A stretch of DNA of 64,000 bases from Absidia repens (Eukaryota; Mucoromycota; Mucoromycetes; Mucorales; Cunninghamellaceae). The translations under genes were made by a program, and so were the position numbers. Under the pieces are notes generated by a model. That model ran no database searches and was not told where the DNA came from. It saw only the letters and a list, made by a program, of their open reading frames with translations. The stretch is taken from positions 186,001-250,000 of the forward strand of contig MCGE01000002.1 in NCBI GenBank assembly GCA_002105175.1, given 5' to 3'. Shown here piece after piece: positions 34,114-46,135 of this stretch (within the stretch, counting starts at the first letter, position 1; every line of letters begins with the position of its first letter).

Positions 34114-35230
34114 TCAGTCGTTTTCGTCTTCTTCAGGACGATGTGAGGCAAATCGAATATCGTCAAGAGCTTCTTGATCCAAATAATTCGCCCGATCGAC
34201 CCAAAGCTGTGTACTGTATGGATCCCACTCCGGATTAGAGCGCAGTCTACGGGCTTCAAGGAGATCATCCACCATGATATTACAATAAGCAAGTTCCACA
34301 CCATGTCAGTAGAGGACACCCCAGGGTCAGTCGTCGGACACCATGAAGTGTCAAGCCATCATTGACGGACACATCGACTTTGGTAACACCAGGCTGGAAG
34401 GAAGCGATAGTATCCAAGGTGACATCACTGAGCTTCCCATACCTCAACTCCAGATGCTTGAGACTAAGGAAGGTTTTAACCACAGGAAGCACAATCGCGT
34501 CGCTAGCACTTTCGTCATTCAAGGTGAATGAAGTCAGGTGAGGCTAACAAGGAGAGCCGTTTGTTTCAGATGTTGCAATAACCTGGCCAAGCAGGCCAAG
34601 CGGCTGGCCATATATTGAAAAAGTGCTTCAAACCAAGTAATACAGTCAAATCCAGTGTTGTTTTATTTGATTTCCGCTTTTCTAAAATATATTCACAACG
34701 GAGTATATAGTTTACAAGTTTCTGCAGTGGGCAGTCGACAATCGCCGAGTAAGTTTCGGGTCGTAAGTCAGGTTTGAATATCAATTGGAGTTCGGTCAAT
34801 TGTTGGCAATACTGACCCATGGCACGAAAGGATGGTTGAGTAATTGGATAGTGTAGCATAGCGAGTGAAGTGAGGTTGGGGCTATAGTATCCAAGTTGCT
34901 GCATACTCTTATCGGATATCTGTCGGCCGGAATTCAATTCAATGTTCGCAGAAGCCGTGCACGGGGCATCAAACTGAGAAGTGTCTCGTCGGTCCACTGG
35001 AAAGACACGAAACACACCTTGCGTATGTACCGTCCCACCGAATATTATGCTTTATATAGTCTGTTAAAGAAGCGATCCGCAGCGTGTTCGTTTTCGCAAA
35101 TGGTTATTCGCCACAGCAAAGGGTTGAATATCACATAAAATTGGATGTTGACCAGTGTATAAGCATGGAGAACTTCTTGGCTAACGAGGTCGGCAATCAG
35201 TTATATAGTTTCAGAAGGAAGATCAGCACA
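34114..35230 (-). pseudogene. Decayed F-box/LRR paralogue
   Basis: Read on the minus strand from about 35230, fragments match the intact F-box gene next door: LPSETI-stop-LIADLV, AYTLVNIQFYVIFNPLLWR, YSVGRYIRKVCF, FQWTDETLLSLMP, then LRR pieces (ISDKSMQQLGYYSPNLTSL; LKHLELRYGKLSDVTLDTI). The frame is broken by TAA at 35201-35203 inside the F-box, TAA at 35045-35047, a TGA with frame change near 34935, a further break around 34520-34580, and another near 34300. A possible intron (about 34690-34730) could explain one break, but not the in-frame stops. No start codon is present at the expected place. The final fragment (ending 34114) is acidic (RPEEDEND). Confidence 0.8.
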
Positions 35231-35299
35231 ATTGCTAATGAGGGAAAAAACAACAACAGAAGCACTTATATAAGTTGCGTACCAGAAAATTTCAAGCCA

Positions 35300-36075
35300 T
35301 TTCAAATTCCGCCCACGTGAATATTTATTTTCGCCTGCTTTTATTTTTTCGCCCTCTTTTGTTTCTTTTTCTTTTCATTCTTCATTTTTTTCTTCATCAT
35401 TTAACTCCATTGAGGTTATAGGAATCTTAGATTAGAGTCATGGCTAGTTTAGAAGGGTTTTCAGATCAGAGATGTCAAAATGCATGGGGAACCCTTTCAT
35501 TTTGGATTCAGGATTTAACACCACCTTTAGTTGGCTTATTAAAGTCTTCATTAGCTTAATTTAGTGTTAGCTTGTCCATAGTTCAAATCTATACTCGAAT
35601 AAAACATGTATCTTCTTACTTGCTTTAATAAAAGAAAAAGTTCCTTTAGTCTCTTTCATGTCTTGTGCACCAGATTCATTTATTTACCAGGGCATTTTTT
35701 AGATTTCTGATGACCATCGCTGTGCTTCACTACAAAATATCCCTTACTCAATCTCATTCATTGTACAATATATTAGCAAACTTTTTCTTTAGATTAGTGG
35801 CGACTGTGCTTTTAGATCTCACATTAGTCTCGGTCATGCTTTCTTCACGAGATCCTTCTACTAGATCCCATATGGCGACGAACTCCCCCCACCCCACATC
35901 TTCAGTGTTAGTCTCTTCCAATATGTTTCAATAAAATATGTCTTTTTATCAACCATTCTCTGACCCATCGTATAGTAAGCAATACAACTATTTTAACTGT
36001 TTTGTGAGTGTCCTACAAAACACATATTTACGAGTACACCCTCTGATCATTCCCACTTGCTAAAGTTTCAGGGAG
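35300..36075 (+). repeat. Dispersed CACGTG-headed element, copy B (long form)
   Basis: Head box CCGCCCACGTG (CACGTG at 35314-35319), then a CT/T-rich tract and the core beginning TCTTAGATTAGAGTCATGGC. Hairpin arms AAGGGTT (35453-35459) and AACCCTT (35490-35496) follow, then a tail with TGTCCATAGT and GAATAAAACATGT. Further sub-units end in TTAATAAAAG and TCAATAAAATATGTC, and a last block contains TTTTGTGAGTGTCCTA. No coding potential was found; the 89-codon frame at 35665-35934 is not conserved in the other copies. The head lies about 70 bp from the 5' side of the F-box pseudogene. Confidence 0.85.
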
Positions 36076-36706
36076 GTCTTAAACCATTTGGTACTATTAA
36101 AGATAGTCATGTGTCTGCTCAGCCAATTAGATTAAAGAAGCTAGATTGCACTGTGTGTGTACCCATTGCTATATAGCATTTTGCATAGCTTTCTAGCTTA
36201 TCTATGACTATATGCCCCATCACCCTGATATCAAGTAGATTTTTTTATTTTTATTTTTTATTTTGAAAACGTGAGAATGCTTTATAAAGTATTGGAACAG
36301 TGAAGGTTTATTGCTGTTCTTGGTGAGCTATACCAGGCGCTAATGACGTCTTTTTTTTTTTGTGGACACAGCGTAAAATTATATGTGTGAGTGGTGACGG
36401 GAATATGAGTAATGATTAATATGAAGGATATTTTTGTGTAATGCCAAATGTGTGAATCTATATGACATAACTACATAAACTGTAAATAAAAATTGATGTG
36501 ATTGACATGTGAAACCCAGGCACCTTAGAGAAAGTCACCACAACTAAGATATGACATGGTATTTCAGACACAAATTTTTATTTTATTGCAACAAAGAGGG
36601 ACAAGACAATTTTATTTAAAAGTACATAACTAATATATAAGTAATCTATTGATACAACCACTAACAGTAAACTAATCCAAATAACTATCATTAATACTAA
36701 TACTAC
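36076..36706. other. Intergenic
   Basis: No gene seen. The upper part (about 36560-36706) is AT-rich 3'UTR of the minus-strand carrier gene; the rest holds nothing I can name. Confidence 0.55.
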
Positions 36707-38129
36707 CTAATTTGTCCCAAAGAGAGCGCGGAAGTGATCCCCTACAACAATTGGTGACAGTAATAAAACAGCAATGAATTTTAAAAAAAAAAGTGAGTAT
36801 GATGAAACTTGATTATTCTATATAAGAAAACTAAGAAACCTACCTAATGCAACCATACAGAACGTTTGCCACATACCAAGTCCAATACGAGGAACAGTAC
36901 CGCGATAGAAACCTTTGAAGCCGTTGTTTTGGTGGATCCATTTTGCAGCCTTCACAATGGTCATTTTTTCAGGCCTGCCTGGGGCTTTCACTTGACTTTG
37001 TAACTCGACTCTAATCACCTCGATTGGTTGGTTCCAACAAGATAATGCACCTCCCAACATAGATGCGAGCGCCTTATCAACACCCGTCAATCGTTTGGTT
37101 GCATCGGCACCTTCCCCATATCGTGCCTTGGCGATGGATTCTTGAGCAAATCGAGTAATACCAAATCGAGACGCCCAATTGGTACATTGACGGACAGCTA
37201 CATAATTTAGTTATGGAAATTGAGAATATAAAGAGAGAAAGAGAAAGAGAGAGAGAGAGGATGGGTTTTATCATTATTATGGTTATTTTGGAAGAAAAGA
37301 AAAAGACAGAGAGAGAAAGAGAGAAACTTACCTACTGCATTCACACCTTTGTTGATTCCAGCAATGCCTTCGCGCTTAAAGATGTCGCCAGCAATTTTAA
37401 ATGTTGATTCCTTAACAGCTGATTTGTGTCGCGTCACTTCCACGGTTTTCATAAAGGTACAAAATCCCATGGTCGAGTAAGCTTGAGCAATCCCACCAGC
37501 CATTCCACCAATAATGCCAGCCTAAGTTAGAAAAAACAACAACAGACAGAACCATAGAAACGAATTACGTGAGTGCTCTGTGTCTTCACACATATATCCC
37601 CCACTCCCCTCAGCCCATTCCATGGCCACAGTATTGTACCCAATCCAACTCCCTATATTCCTTGATTGTTGGTTCTTTTTTTTTTTTACCATAAAGGGCG
37701 AAGCACCAGCAACAGTAGCACGGTATTCAAATTCAGAAGCAGTAAATAAGAGAACAGCACCTTTGGTAGCACCTTCAATCCATGCCCAGGGAATCAGGCC
37801 TTGATAAAAACCAGCCAGCTTGCCACGACTATACACTGATGACAACGCCTGTCCGAGAGATTGGCCACGATTCGCTGCTAGTTGTGTTTTCACCACTTCA
37901 AAAGGTTGACCTAGAGTAGATACCTCGAACAAGTTCAAACCTATATATTTCATCAAGTAGGGGAAAAAAAAAAGGTGAGTTTCACGGATGAGATAAGGGT
38001 ATTTTTTTTTTTTAAAAAAAAAACAAAAAAAAACTCACTTGCACCAATGGCTAGATTTGTATATGACACTGGCTTTTTTTCAGCATGAGCGTGTTGAGTG
38101 GGGGAAGGGGCAGGGGCAAGGGCAGCCAT
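36707..38129 (-). CDS. YHM2: Mitochondrial carrier, YHM2-type (citrate/oxoglutarate)
   Basis: Five exons: 38129-38039, 37940-37690, 37521-37332, 37197-36844 and 36741-36707. They encode 306 aa, the normal carrier length. It is an inner-membrane solute carrier with three roughly 100-aa repeats. Instead of textbook PxD/ExxK signatures it shows the YHM2-specific segments: [111 protein letters not shown] and [17 protein letters not shown]. In yeast this carrier exchanges citrate for oxoglutarate and supports cytosolic NADPH. The last 35-nt exon gives the [11 protein letters not shown] end. The N-terminal Ala/Pro-rich stretch is short and not a cleavable presequence. Confidence 0.92.
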
Positions 38130-38421
38130 AATGAATTGAGAAGTAAAAAAGAAGAGAAAAAGACCAGGAAAAAAAAAAAAAAAAGGGTGGGTCCTGATTT
38201 TATTATAAGGGGGAGGGTCCGCGTCTTCATACTTTTTTCCCACCCACCCCCAAAAATCATGCCATGCCTGCGGAGGTTCAAAATTCATCAACCCAAAAAA
38301 GTCGAAGACAATAATAATGATACTAAGAAACATGTAAGCTTTATTCAATAAAAATAATAAAAGTAATAATAGTTATAAGACAAAAAAAAAAAAAAACAAC
38401 AACAGCATATAAGGCAATGTG

Positions 38422-40090
38422 CTATACCCTATAAGCCCGCCTATCATGGTGTTGAAAATAGGGCTGATTCGGACCACTACCAAAACTGTGGTGTCTTCGG
38501 AGTGGTTTACGATGGTGTTCCTGTAATACATGTGCTGATGTGGGTCGCTGCTGTTGCTGCTGGTAGTAGATGGAATGAGGTGCTGGTGGATTATGAAAAC
38601 GATGATGATAGATCCTAGCCCTTTGTTGTTGTTGTTGTTGTTGTTGCTGCTGCTGTTGGATAGAGGAGCGTCGCCTTCTTGGTGGTGGTGGTGACGGTAT
38701 ATGAGACCAATAATCATCATACATCATTGCTTTGGGTTGAGAATGTCGCCAAGGAGGTCCTCCTCGATTGAGATACATATCTTCATCTTCGTCCTCGTCT
38801 TCTTCGTCATCTCCATAATCAGGACTTTCAAGATAAGGTAAGCGCTGTTGTGTAAAGGCACTGCTATTATGGTAGCTGTCATCAGAGAGATCGTCATCCT
38901 CATCGTCATCATCATCAGGTGTACTTTGCTTATATCGAGTATATCGTTGGCATTGGTTCCGGTCCATGGGCGCAAAGAGCAAAAGTCCATTACCGTTATG
39001 GTGACTACCACAGTTGGGATGGTAGTATCGACCCAACGCGGCGTCACCATTGTGCTGTCCAGGAACGTAAGAGTGATAGGCATTGTAATAATCCATTGAA
39101 CTGTATGCATCTTCATCATCATTGTCTTCATCCGCTTCACAGTCGCCGTTATCGTCGTCGTCGTCGTCGTCGTCGTCGCTATCATTGTCGTCTATGTAAG
39201 AAGGCGTTGATCGTTGATGGGATACAAAAGAGTGGAATGAAGACCGATTGATGTCGTCGGTGATAGAGATAGGAGGTGGTCTTTTCTGTGATGGGGGTGG
39301 TGGTAGACTTGAAAGTTCGTCGATCTTGGCTTGGTTGTCTTGAATCCTTTGTAGCATTTGTTGTTCCAATTGGCGATGTTCCTCCTCCCTCCGGGCCCAT
39401 GCTTGGCGTTCACGTTCAAAATCCATCACTTGCTGCTGCAATAGGTTCACTAAAATAAATAAAAAGATAAAAATCTAGTTCAGTCCATTGGTCACATGAA
39501 AAAAAAACGAAAAAGAATGGAAGAAAAACTGACTTACCATGAATGAGATCGTCTGATGATTTTACAGGCTTTTCCGGATCTTCGGCAATCAGTGTTTTTT
39601 CGGCTTGATCAGCATTCAGAATGCGCCAGGTTGGCGGCATTGCTTTTTTGGGTGTGGGCATATGAAAGCTAGAAGAGTCACGGGGCGATGGTGGTGATGT
39701 CAGAAGAGGCATTGTTTTTGTTGTTGTTTGGACGGTTGCCGCTGCTGATGCTACTGCTGGTGCTGCTGGTGCTGGTGCTAATGCTGGTAAAGACTGTGCC
39801 ACATTTCCGACTGTAGTGATAATGGGTGGTGTTTTATTCCTAATAGTCAGGGGCGCGTTGGTAGTGATAGAAGGGACCTGTCTAATAGGTAAGGGTGAAG
39901 GCTGCAGTCGTTTGGGCATGCGAGGATAACCTACAAAATCCAATATATCAGAGGGTGACTTGGCACGACAAAGAAGAGGGGGAAATGGAGGAGCAAGGAT
40001 CTCTGCAGTTTGCACATTATCAGACGAAGACCCTTGAGCGTCCTTTCTGCGTAGTTTTTGTTTCGCCTTAAAGAATTGGTATAAGGTCAT
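38422..40090 (-). CDS. Low-complexity Asp/Gln/Pro-rich protein, unknown
   Basis: Two exons, 40090-39538 and 39449-38422 (phase 1 junction, GTAAGT donor), encode 526 aa. Exon 1 is Pro/Ala/Thr-rich (TTVGNVAQSLPALAPAPAAP). Exon 2 opens with a short coiled coil (QQVMDFERERQAWARREEEH). Long acidic runs follow (SDDDDDDDDDNGD; DEEDEDEDED), then PPPPRRRRSS, a Gln run of about 12 and a His/Arg-rich tail. I recognise no domain. Composition suggests a disordered nuclear or scaffold protein. The trinucleotide repeats (GAC/GAT near 39147-39180; CAA/CAG near 38620-38660) are likely length-polymorphic. The first Met is uncertain because a separate frame upstream (40097-40354) could be a 5' exon, but I find no junction that keeps frame. 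Confidence 0.65.
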
Positions 40091-40595
40091 GGAGTACTAG
40101 TTAAGTAAAAGAAAGAAAAAGAGAGTGAAAGAAAGAGAAGAGAGAGTTAGTAAATAAATGAAGATATATATATATATGTATTGAAACAAGTGTTTTTGTT
40201 TAAAACCGGTATTACCTTTTTCACCAAAGTTGAAAACAACCATCCCATCTAAAAACGGATCGTCCCTGTCACACGACCTGTCCACCATAAATCCCAGATA
40301 TGTATGCACAAATGTACTGTACTGTACTGTAATTTCCCATTGTGAAGGGAGCATTCCCTTTTTTAAATATCGTAATCTGTTTCTGATCCATCAGACTAAT
40401 AATAATAATAATAATAATAGTAATAACAAAAATATAAATATAAATAAAAGAGGAACATGAGCAAAAATAACATCATTGATATAAATCACTTCAACACATA
40501 TTCAAATCCCGCACGTGTTCGTTTGAATACACATAAAATATACAGGTTTTTATTAAAAAATAATAATAATGATGATGATGATGATATAAACACTA
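40091..40595. other. Intergenic
   Basis: Lies between the RAD51 paralogue's stop and the start of the low-complexity gene. It contains ACTGTACTGTACTGTA (about 40313-40330), AAT and GAT microsatellites (40390-40420, 40560-40585) and AAATCCCGCACGTG (about 40504-40518), which resembles the head box of the dispersed element but has no element body after it. Confidence 0.5.
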
Positions 40596-41976
40596 CTATA
40601 ATCTATTCCATTCTAATCCTAGTTTTGATTGAATGCCACCTTCATGAATGACAAATTCACAGCCTCGCCTTGGTTGCCAGGGCGAGAATTCCAAGAGCAA
40701 AACCCGCTTTGTATGTTGCCCATCCAGCAATAAGGATCTTGCCATTCGTATCCTCGTTGTCACCGACGTAGACCATGTCAATCCAAGAATAGGTTTCTTT
40801 GCCAGTGATTGAATAAACATGCCCATGGTAGTGGTATGATCCCCTTCCAAAGTAATATCCAACCAGTCATCCATACTTGAAGCCAAGGCATGCTCTTGAC
40901 GACCACCACCGTTGATATTGGGTATCCTTTCGTTCACAATGGTGTCTGATACTTGATTCACCACCACAATGGCTACCTTATGCTTGGAAGCCAATTTCTT
41001 GAGCCGCACACCCAAATCACTGATTTCTTGTAAGGAATCGAATTGCGCTTGCCTAGAAGAAGGTTGGTGGTCAGCAGTACCGCCACTACCTCCTCCTCCT
41101 CCTCCACATCCACGATACGCCGAGCCAATCGAATCGATCACCACCAGACGGATATTCTTATTTCTTTCCAAAAGCACAGGGAGCTGATACGCAATGGTTC
41201 GATAAAATTCTTCGGTTGTTGGTACGTACATCGTGTGAATCGATTGTGTCAATGCATTGGGTGTCCTATTGTACTCTTTGCCAAACCATGTCGCTAGTTG
41301 AAGACAACGACTCGTTGAAAATTTCCCTTCGTTATATAGATACACAGATTCTACGAAAACAAAAGTCAGATATATATAGATATGTATACATTTTTAGTCA
41401 AGGCTCTCTCCAAATACACACATACACACTCACACTTACCTCCCCCAAGTCCACCCAGTTCTTTGGGTTTTTGGACAGTGAAACAGACTTGAAGACATAG
41501 TTGTGTTTTCCCAGAAGAGCTATCGTGACCAAAAATCGTGTTAGTCCGTTCGACAAGACGAAAATTCGACCTGTGCTGTTTTCTTACCTTTCACCAACCA
41601 CTTCTGTTATTGAGCCCAGGGGTATACCTTTACCAAGAATATCATCAATGTGAGGATCATGACAAGTCAAGTACTGATTCTTCTCTAGTTCCAAAATATT
41701 CGATTGTCGCTTTTCTATCGGATAGAGTTCAGCAGCAGCAGCATGATAGAGTTGGTTGAGTTGAATGGGTGGGATGGGTAAAAGACGAGAAGCTTCTGAA
41801 GGGAGCATTTCCAAAAGTGAGCCTGGATCGTCAATACTATCTATTTTTATTATTATTATTAGTATTAACGGTCAATGTTTTTAGTTTCCTGATAAGAAGT
41901 TCCCTTTTTTCGTTTTCTTGTTCTTACGTTTCTCTAAGGCATCCTGAATATTGAATTGCTTGACTAGTTTTTCCAT
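40596..41976 (-). CDS. RAD51 paralogue (XRCC3/RAD57-like)
   Basis: Four exons: 41976-41928, 41840-41588, 41519-41440 and 41350-40596. They encode 378 aa. It is a RecA-fold ATPase acting in homologous recombination as a mediator for RAD51 filaments. The Walker A motif spans the exon 2/3 junction (VVGERSSSGKTQLCLQ), and Walker B is IRLVVIDSIGSAYRG. Before Walker A comes the LDxILGxGIPxGxITE-type segment (HIDDILGKGIPLGSITEVV), typical of Rad57/XRCC3. A Gly-rich insertion encoded by a GGA-type microsatellite (CGGGGGGSGG) directly follows Walker B. The conserved VNQVSD (L2-side strand) and LGLTWSTSVTTRI support XRCC3/Rad57 over DMC1/RAD51. I cannot separate XRCC3 from RAD57 with confidence by eye. 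Confidence 0.85.
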
Positions 41977-42187
41977 AAGAGTGAAGAAGAAAAAAAAAGA
42001 ATGTGGCGGTGTTTTTTTATGTTTTTTTCATTTTATTTTTTGCGCCCAAAGGGAGCCTGTCGCGTCGCTCTTTCTTTTCCCGACCTCTGCATAATAATTT
42101 CTCCTCAGCCGAATTTTTCTCCGTTTTTATCTTTTTTTTTTCATTTTCTCCCTCTCGTTTTTTTCTCATTCTCACATATAAATCATA
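41977..42187. promoter_or_regulatory. Compact bidirectional promoter, RAD51 paralogue (-) / MFS (+)
   Basis: Only 211 bp separate the two divergent start codons. The plus strand is T/C-rich throughout (TTTTTTTATG, CTCCGTTTTTATC and others), ending in a CATATAAATCATAATG start context. Any promoter elements for both genes must lie here or inside the genes. Confidence 0.65.
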
Positions 42188-44630
42188 ATGGCTTCAAGGG
42201 GTGATTATATTAGCATAGACACAGGTATATTTCAATACTTCCTTCTTCTTCCCTTTACTCACACTCCACACACACACTCATCTCTTTCTTTATTTTATGG
42301 ATAACAACGACAAAATAGAACCACCAGAGTCAACTGTAGACCCTCAACTGGAAGCAAACCTTGTTAGAAAGCTGGACACTCGACTTCTTCCTTTTTTATC
42401 TTTTATGTATCTCTTTTCCTCATTGGACCGCTCTAGTTTAGGTAAGACAGTGAAGACAAAACATGAAATATACTAGTAGTACCTAACTGCAAGGGTTATA
42501 CGATAGGAAACGCTGTCTTGGACAACTTTGAAGAAGATGTTCATATCACACCTGATCAATTCAATGCCTGTGTTACAATCTTTTATGCAAGTCAGCTATC
42601 AGCTGTGAAATGGCGGTTTAGATAACGTTTTTACTGATCGTTTATAATTTATTAGGTTGGGTTCATTATCTTTCAAATTCCAAGCAATATCTTACTGAAA
42701 CGGTTCACAGCAAAACGATGGTCAGCCCATGAATTAATTAATCAAAAATCAAAAGTCATGATTATTTACCTGCTTGTCTTTTTTATTTATTTATCATAGG
42801 CTTCCATTTTTGATGTTTGTGTGGGGAGCCATTGCAACACTGCATGCGACTGCTTCAGGTTATATTCAGTTGATGACAATGCGCTTCTTCTTGGGTGTGT
42901 TTGAATCGGGCTTCTTTCCAGGTAAGAAAAAAAAAAAAGACCAAAACAATAGATGCAACACTTAATATATTAAATTATAGGTGTCATTTACTTTCTTACA
43001 TTGTTTTACAAGAGAAGTGAAATGGTATGAAACTCAATCTAACATTGATGCGATGATATACTAACTTGAAATTGCAATTTAGGCTACTCGAATTGCTTTG
43101 TTTTGGGGATCAACGGTAGCTGCGCATGCTTTTGGTAAATTTTGGCAAAACCAAAGATGAAAGCAAGAGTTGAAATGATGGACCTATTCTTTCTTTTTCT
43201 TGTTGATAGCTGGAATTTTGGCTTATGGTATCCTACAATTACGAGGATCTAGTGGATTGACTGGATGGCAGGTAAAAACTAAATAAGCATATACATATAG
43301 AAAACAGAAACGGAGACCGATCAAAACCCCACCCACCCACCAACCTTGCATTTTTGTATTTCATTTATTGTAGTGGCTTTTCTTGATCGAAGGCCTTCCT
43401 ACCATGGTGGTGGCCATCATTGCAGCGTATGGAGAATGAATATAATACAAACAAATAGGCCACATGAAATTATTGATTTCCCCCTCCTATTTTAGATTTT
43501 ATCTACCAACATCTCCTGACACTTGGCCGATGCTTACCGAAGAAGAACGCATGATAGCGGTTTATCGTCTTGAGTCTAGTCAGCAACACTATACCCTAGA
43601 TGACTTGGATGCCTCAAACAAAAAGCAAGCATATAAGGCTTTTACCGATTGGAAAGTATGGATGTGGATGCTCATGTTTTTCTGTGGAAGTGTGCCAAAT
43701 ACAAGCGTATCAAAGTAAGTCCCTCTTCTCCTCCATTATTCCTGTTTATAAAGAAATAATCTGATAACCCAAGTTTTTATTTTATTTTTTTCTATATAGT
43801 TTCCTTCCTACCATTGTCAAAGGAATGGGCTATGATAACAAGCTCTCTGCCAATTTGATGTCAGGTAAATGTACCCTTACGATTATGTAGATGGGGAGGG
43901 GGATTTCATGCAAGTTGATATTTATTTATTTTTTACTATGTAGCTCCACCGTATTTGTGTGCTGTAGGCGTGGTAAGGACAATTTACATATAGGTGGGAA
44001 AGCCGGTATGGATGCTAATTTTTTTTTCTTTTTTTTTTTTACTATTATTATTTTGGAATAGATGATCATATGTGCTTATTCTTCTGATCGAATGAATGAA
44101 CGTGCCTATCATGCCATTGTGGGCGCTCTCGTCTGTTTGATTGGATATATTCTTTTGATCTCACTGGTGCAACGGTCCTTCCTTTATGCCGGTGTTTGTA
44201 TTGCTGTCTCTGGTATATTTGTCATCAATCCTATTGTCAATGCCTGGCTTACAAGTAACATTGCTCCAGATATGAAGAAAAGTGTGGCAACGGCAATGGC
44301 TGTTAGTGCGAATAATGCGGCGGGTCTTGTGGGCTCAAATATATACCGATCGTCTGATTCTCCACGATATTGTAAGTCCTCTATGCGTTGTGTGTTTTTT
44401 ATCAATGGATCCATTCACCTCCTTACTTTTTTTTTTTTTTTTTTTTTTTTTTGGTAGTATTCGGACATACCATAAATATTATTTTTTTATCTTGCTTTGT
44501 GGCTTTAGCAATGCTTCAACGTTTCCTTTTAGTCCGAGCCAATAGAAAGAAAACATTCAAGGCGGCTGAAGGAAATGATGGCGACAATCTTTTGGGTGAT
44601 GAATCTTTGGAATTTATGTACCGTTTGTAG
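42188..44630 (+). CDS. MFS transporter, Dal5/TNA1 (anion:cation symporter) type
   Basis: Fourteen exons: 42188-42224, 42319-42441, 42507-42586, 42656-42720, 42800-42921, 42981-43024, 43083-43134, 43210-43271, 43374-43426, 43496-43714, 43800-43864, 43944-43972, 44062-44371 and 44458-44630. They give 477 aa. Family landmarks: RKLDTRLLPFLSFMYLFSSL-DRS (TM1), TIFYVGFIIFQIPSNILLKR (TM2), RFFLGVFESGFFPG (TM4), GWQWLFLIEGLPT (TM6) and FYLPTSPDTWPMLTEEER (central loop), then six C-terminal helices. The family carries allantoate, nicotinate, pantothenate and similar organic anions; the substrate is not predictable here. Intron 3 must use a GC donor (GCAAGT at 42587) to keep frame and give the conserved TM2. 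AATAAA is at 44683-44688. Confidence 0.9.
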
Positions 44631-44984
44631 TATAGTGGTAGTGGTAGTTTTTATTATATATCATGTTATTTAGTTTTGTTTTAATAAATTATTCATAGCT
44701 ACGGCTTTATATATATATATATATATATATATTAATGACTTGTTTTTTAAATGTGGAAGGAACTGATCTCTGAAGTGAGCTGTGTGTGTTAGGGAGGGTG
44801 ATTACTGATTCAAGGGCCATCGATGTTTCCCCTTTTTGTGCTAGTAATATACCTTGAATGACCGTAATAGTGGCTACTCTTCATTTATTTATAGTGATTT
44901 TGATATAGAACGGCATTTGAAGCCTGATCTTGGTTGTTGATGGTACTGTACTTTAAGGAAATGGAAAAAAATCGCGATGGGAAA
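44631..44984. other. Intergenic
   Basis: 3'UTR of the MFS gene (AATAAA 44683), followed by an (AT)n run at about 44708-44733 and unassigned sequence up to the head of repeat copy C. Nothing else is seen. Confidence 0.55.
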
Positions 44985-45840
44985 TAATTCAAACGCCGCC
45001 CACGTGTATTTTTTATTTACTCTCAATTTTTCCCCCGCCTCTCTCTCTTTTCTTTTTTCTTTTTCTTTCCTTCATTCTTCACAATTGCTGCAAATAGAGA
45101 CTATTTTAGACTTAGATTAGTGTTAAGACTAGTTTAGAAGGGGTTTCCGCTCAGGGATGACAAGATGCATGGGGAAACTCTTTCATTTGGATTCAGGATT
45201 TGGGACCACCATCAGTTGGCGTTTTAGAGCCTTCAATAGCTTTCGTTTAGTGTTAGTTTGTCCATAGCCCGTATCTACAGCTGGATAAAATATGTTGTTG
45301 TTTTTGTACTAGCTTCAATGAAAAAGTGTATCATCAGTCTCTCATGTCTTGTCCAGTGTAGTAGATCTTTTTTTAGTGCCGCTCCTTTAGGTTGATGTTG
45401 ACTGTTGTTGTGTCTCAATAAAAGATATCCCCCTTTAGCATTTCTCACGATTTGCACTTTACTTTCTATTAGACCCCCCCATTTTACCACTGTCTTCATA
45501 GATTAATTTTTGACCATTCTTCAGAACTCTTAATGATCTCACCCATGCTACATCCATTAGATCCCTTGTTACAATGGCCCCGCGCTCTTAGTTAGTTTCT
45601 ACCACATTCCTTCAAATAAATTATGCCCTTTTTATTATCAATCTTCTGACCCCATTATAGAATGGGCAAAAGCCGTTATTATGGCTATTTTGTGAGTGTC
45701 CTATCAACCACCTGTTTTTTATCCACTAAAACTACTTCCCCTTGAGAGCCCCCGCCCCGACGACTGATTTGCGGTTCTGTCACTTAATATGAAACATGAC
45801 CTTATTCCAGCTCCACCATTCAAATGAATCAACCTACTCC
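44985..45840 (+). repeat. Dispersed CACGTG-headed element, copy C (long form)
   Basis: Head GCCGCCCACGTG (CACGTG 45001-45006) followed by a CT-rich tract. The core starts CTTAGATTAGTGTTAAGACT; the hairpin region is 45136-45186 (GGGGTTTCC and GGGGAAAC). Then TTTGTCCATAG, a GATAAAATATG variant of the first signal, TCAATAAAAGATAT, CAAATAAATTATG and the terminal block TTTTGTGAGTGTCCTATC. The order of blocks is identical to copies B and E, so these are full-length forms. No open frame is shared. Confidence 0.85.
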
Positions 45841-45991
45841 ATGCCATCAACGTATATTTCCCTAATAGCATGCAGTAACTAGTGCATAACCCCGGTTTAA
45901 ATGACAAACAAGTTCAATAGTATCAGCATTGTAAAAGTAAGAAAAAATAAAAATAGGCTCAATAGAGCACAAAAGTTTATTGTACGTTTTC

Positions 45992-46022
<31 letters not shown>

Positions 46023-46135
46023 AGGGTAAAATAAATGTAGTCATAAAAGATGGATATAATATGCCGGGCAATCAGATTGTAATAATATAATAAAAGACTA
46101 AACTAAATCAAAAATGTGCAAAGAGGGGATTACTA

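Noticed and set aside
35665..35934. 89-codon frame within repeat copy B
   Set aside because: Not conserved in copies C and E despite collinear DNA.
40097..40354. 85-codon minus frame as a 5' exon of the D/Q-rich gene
   Set aside because: Its natural donor leaves a phase that cannot join to the exon starting before 40090 without a stop.
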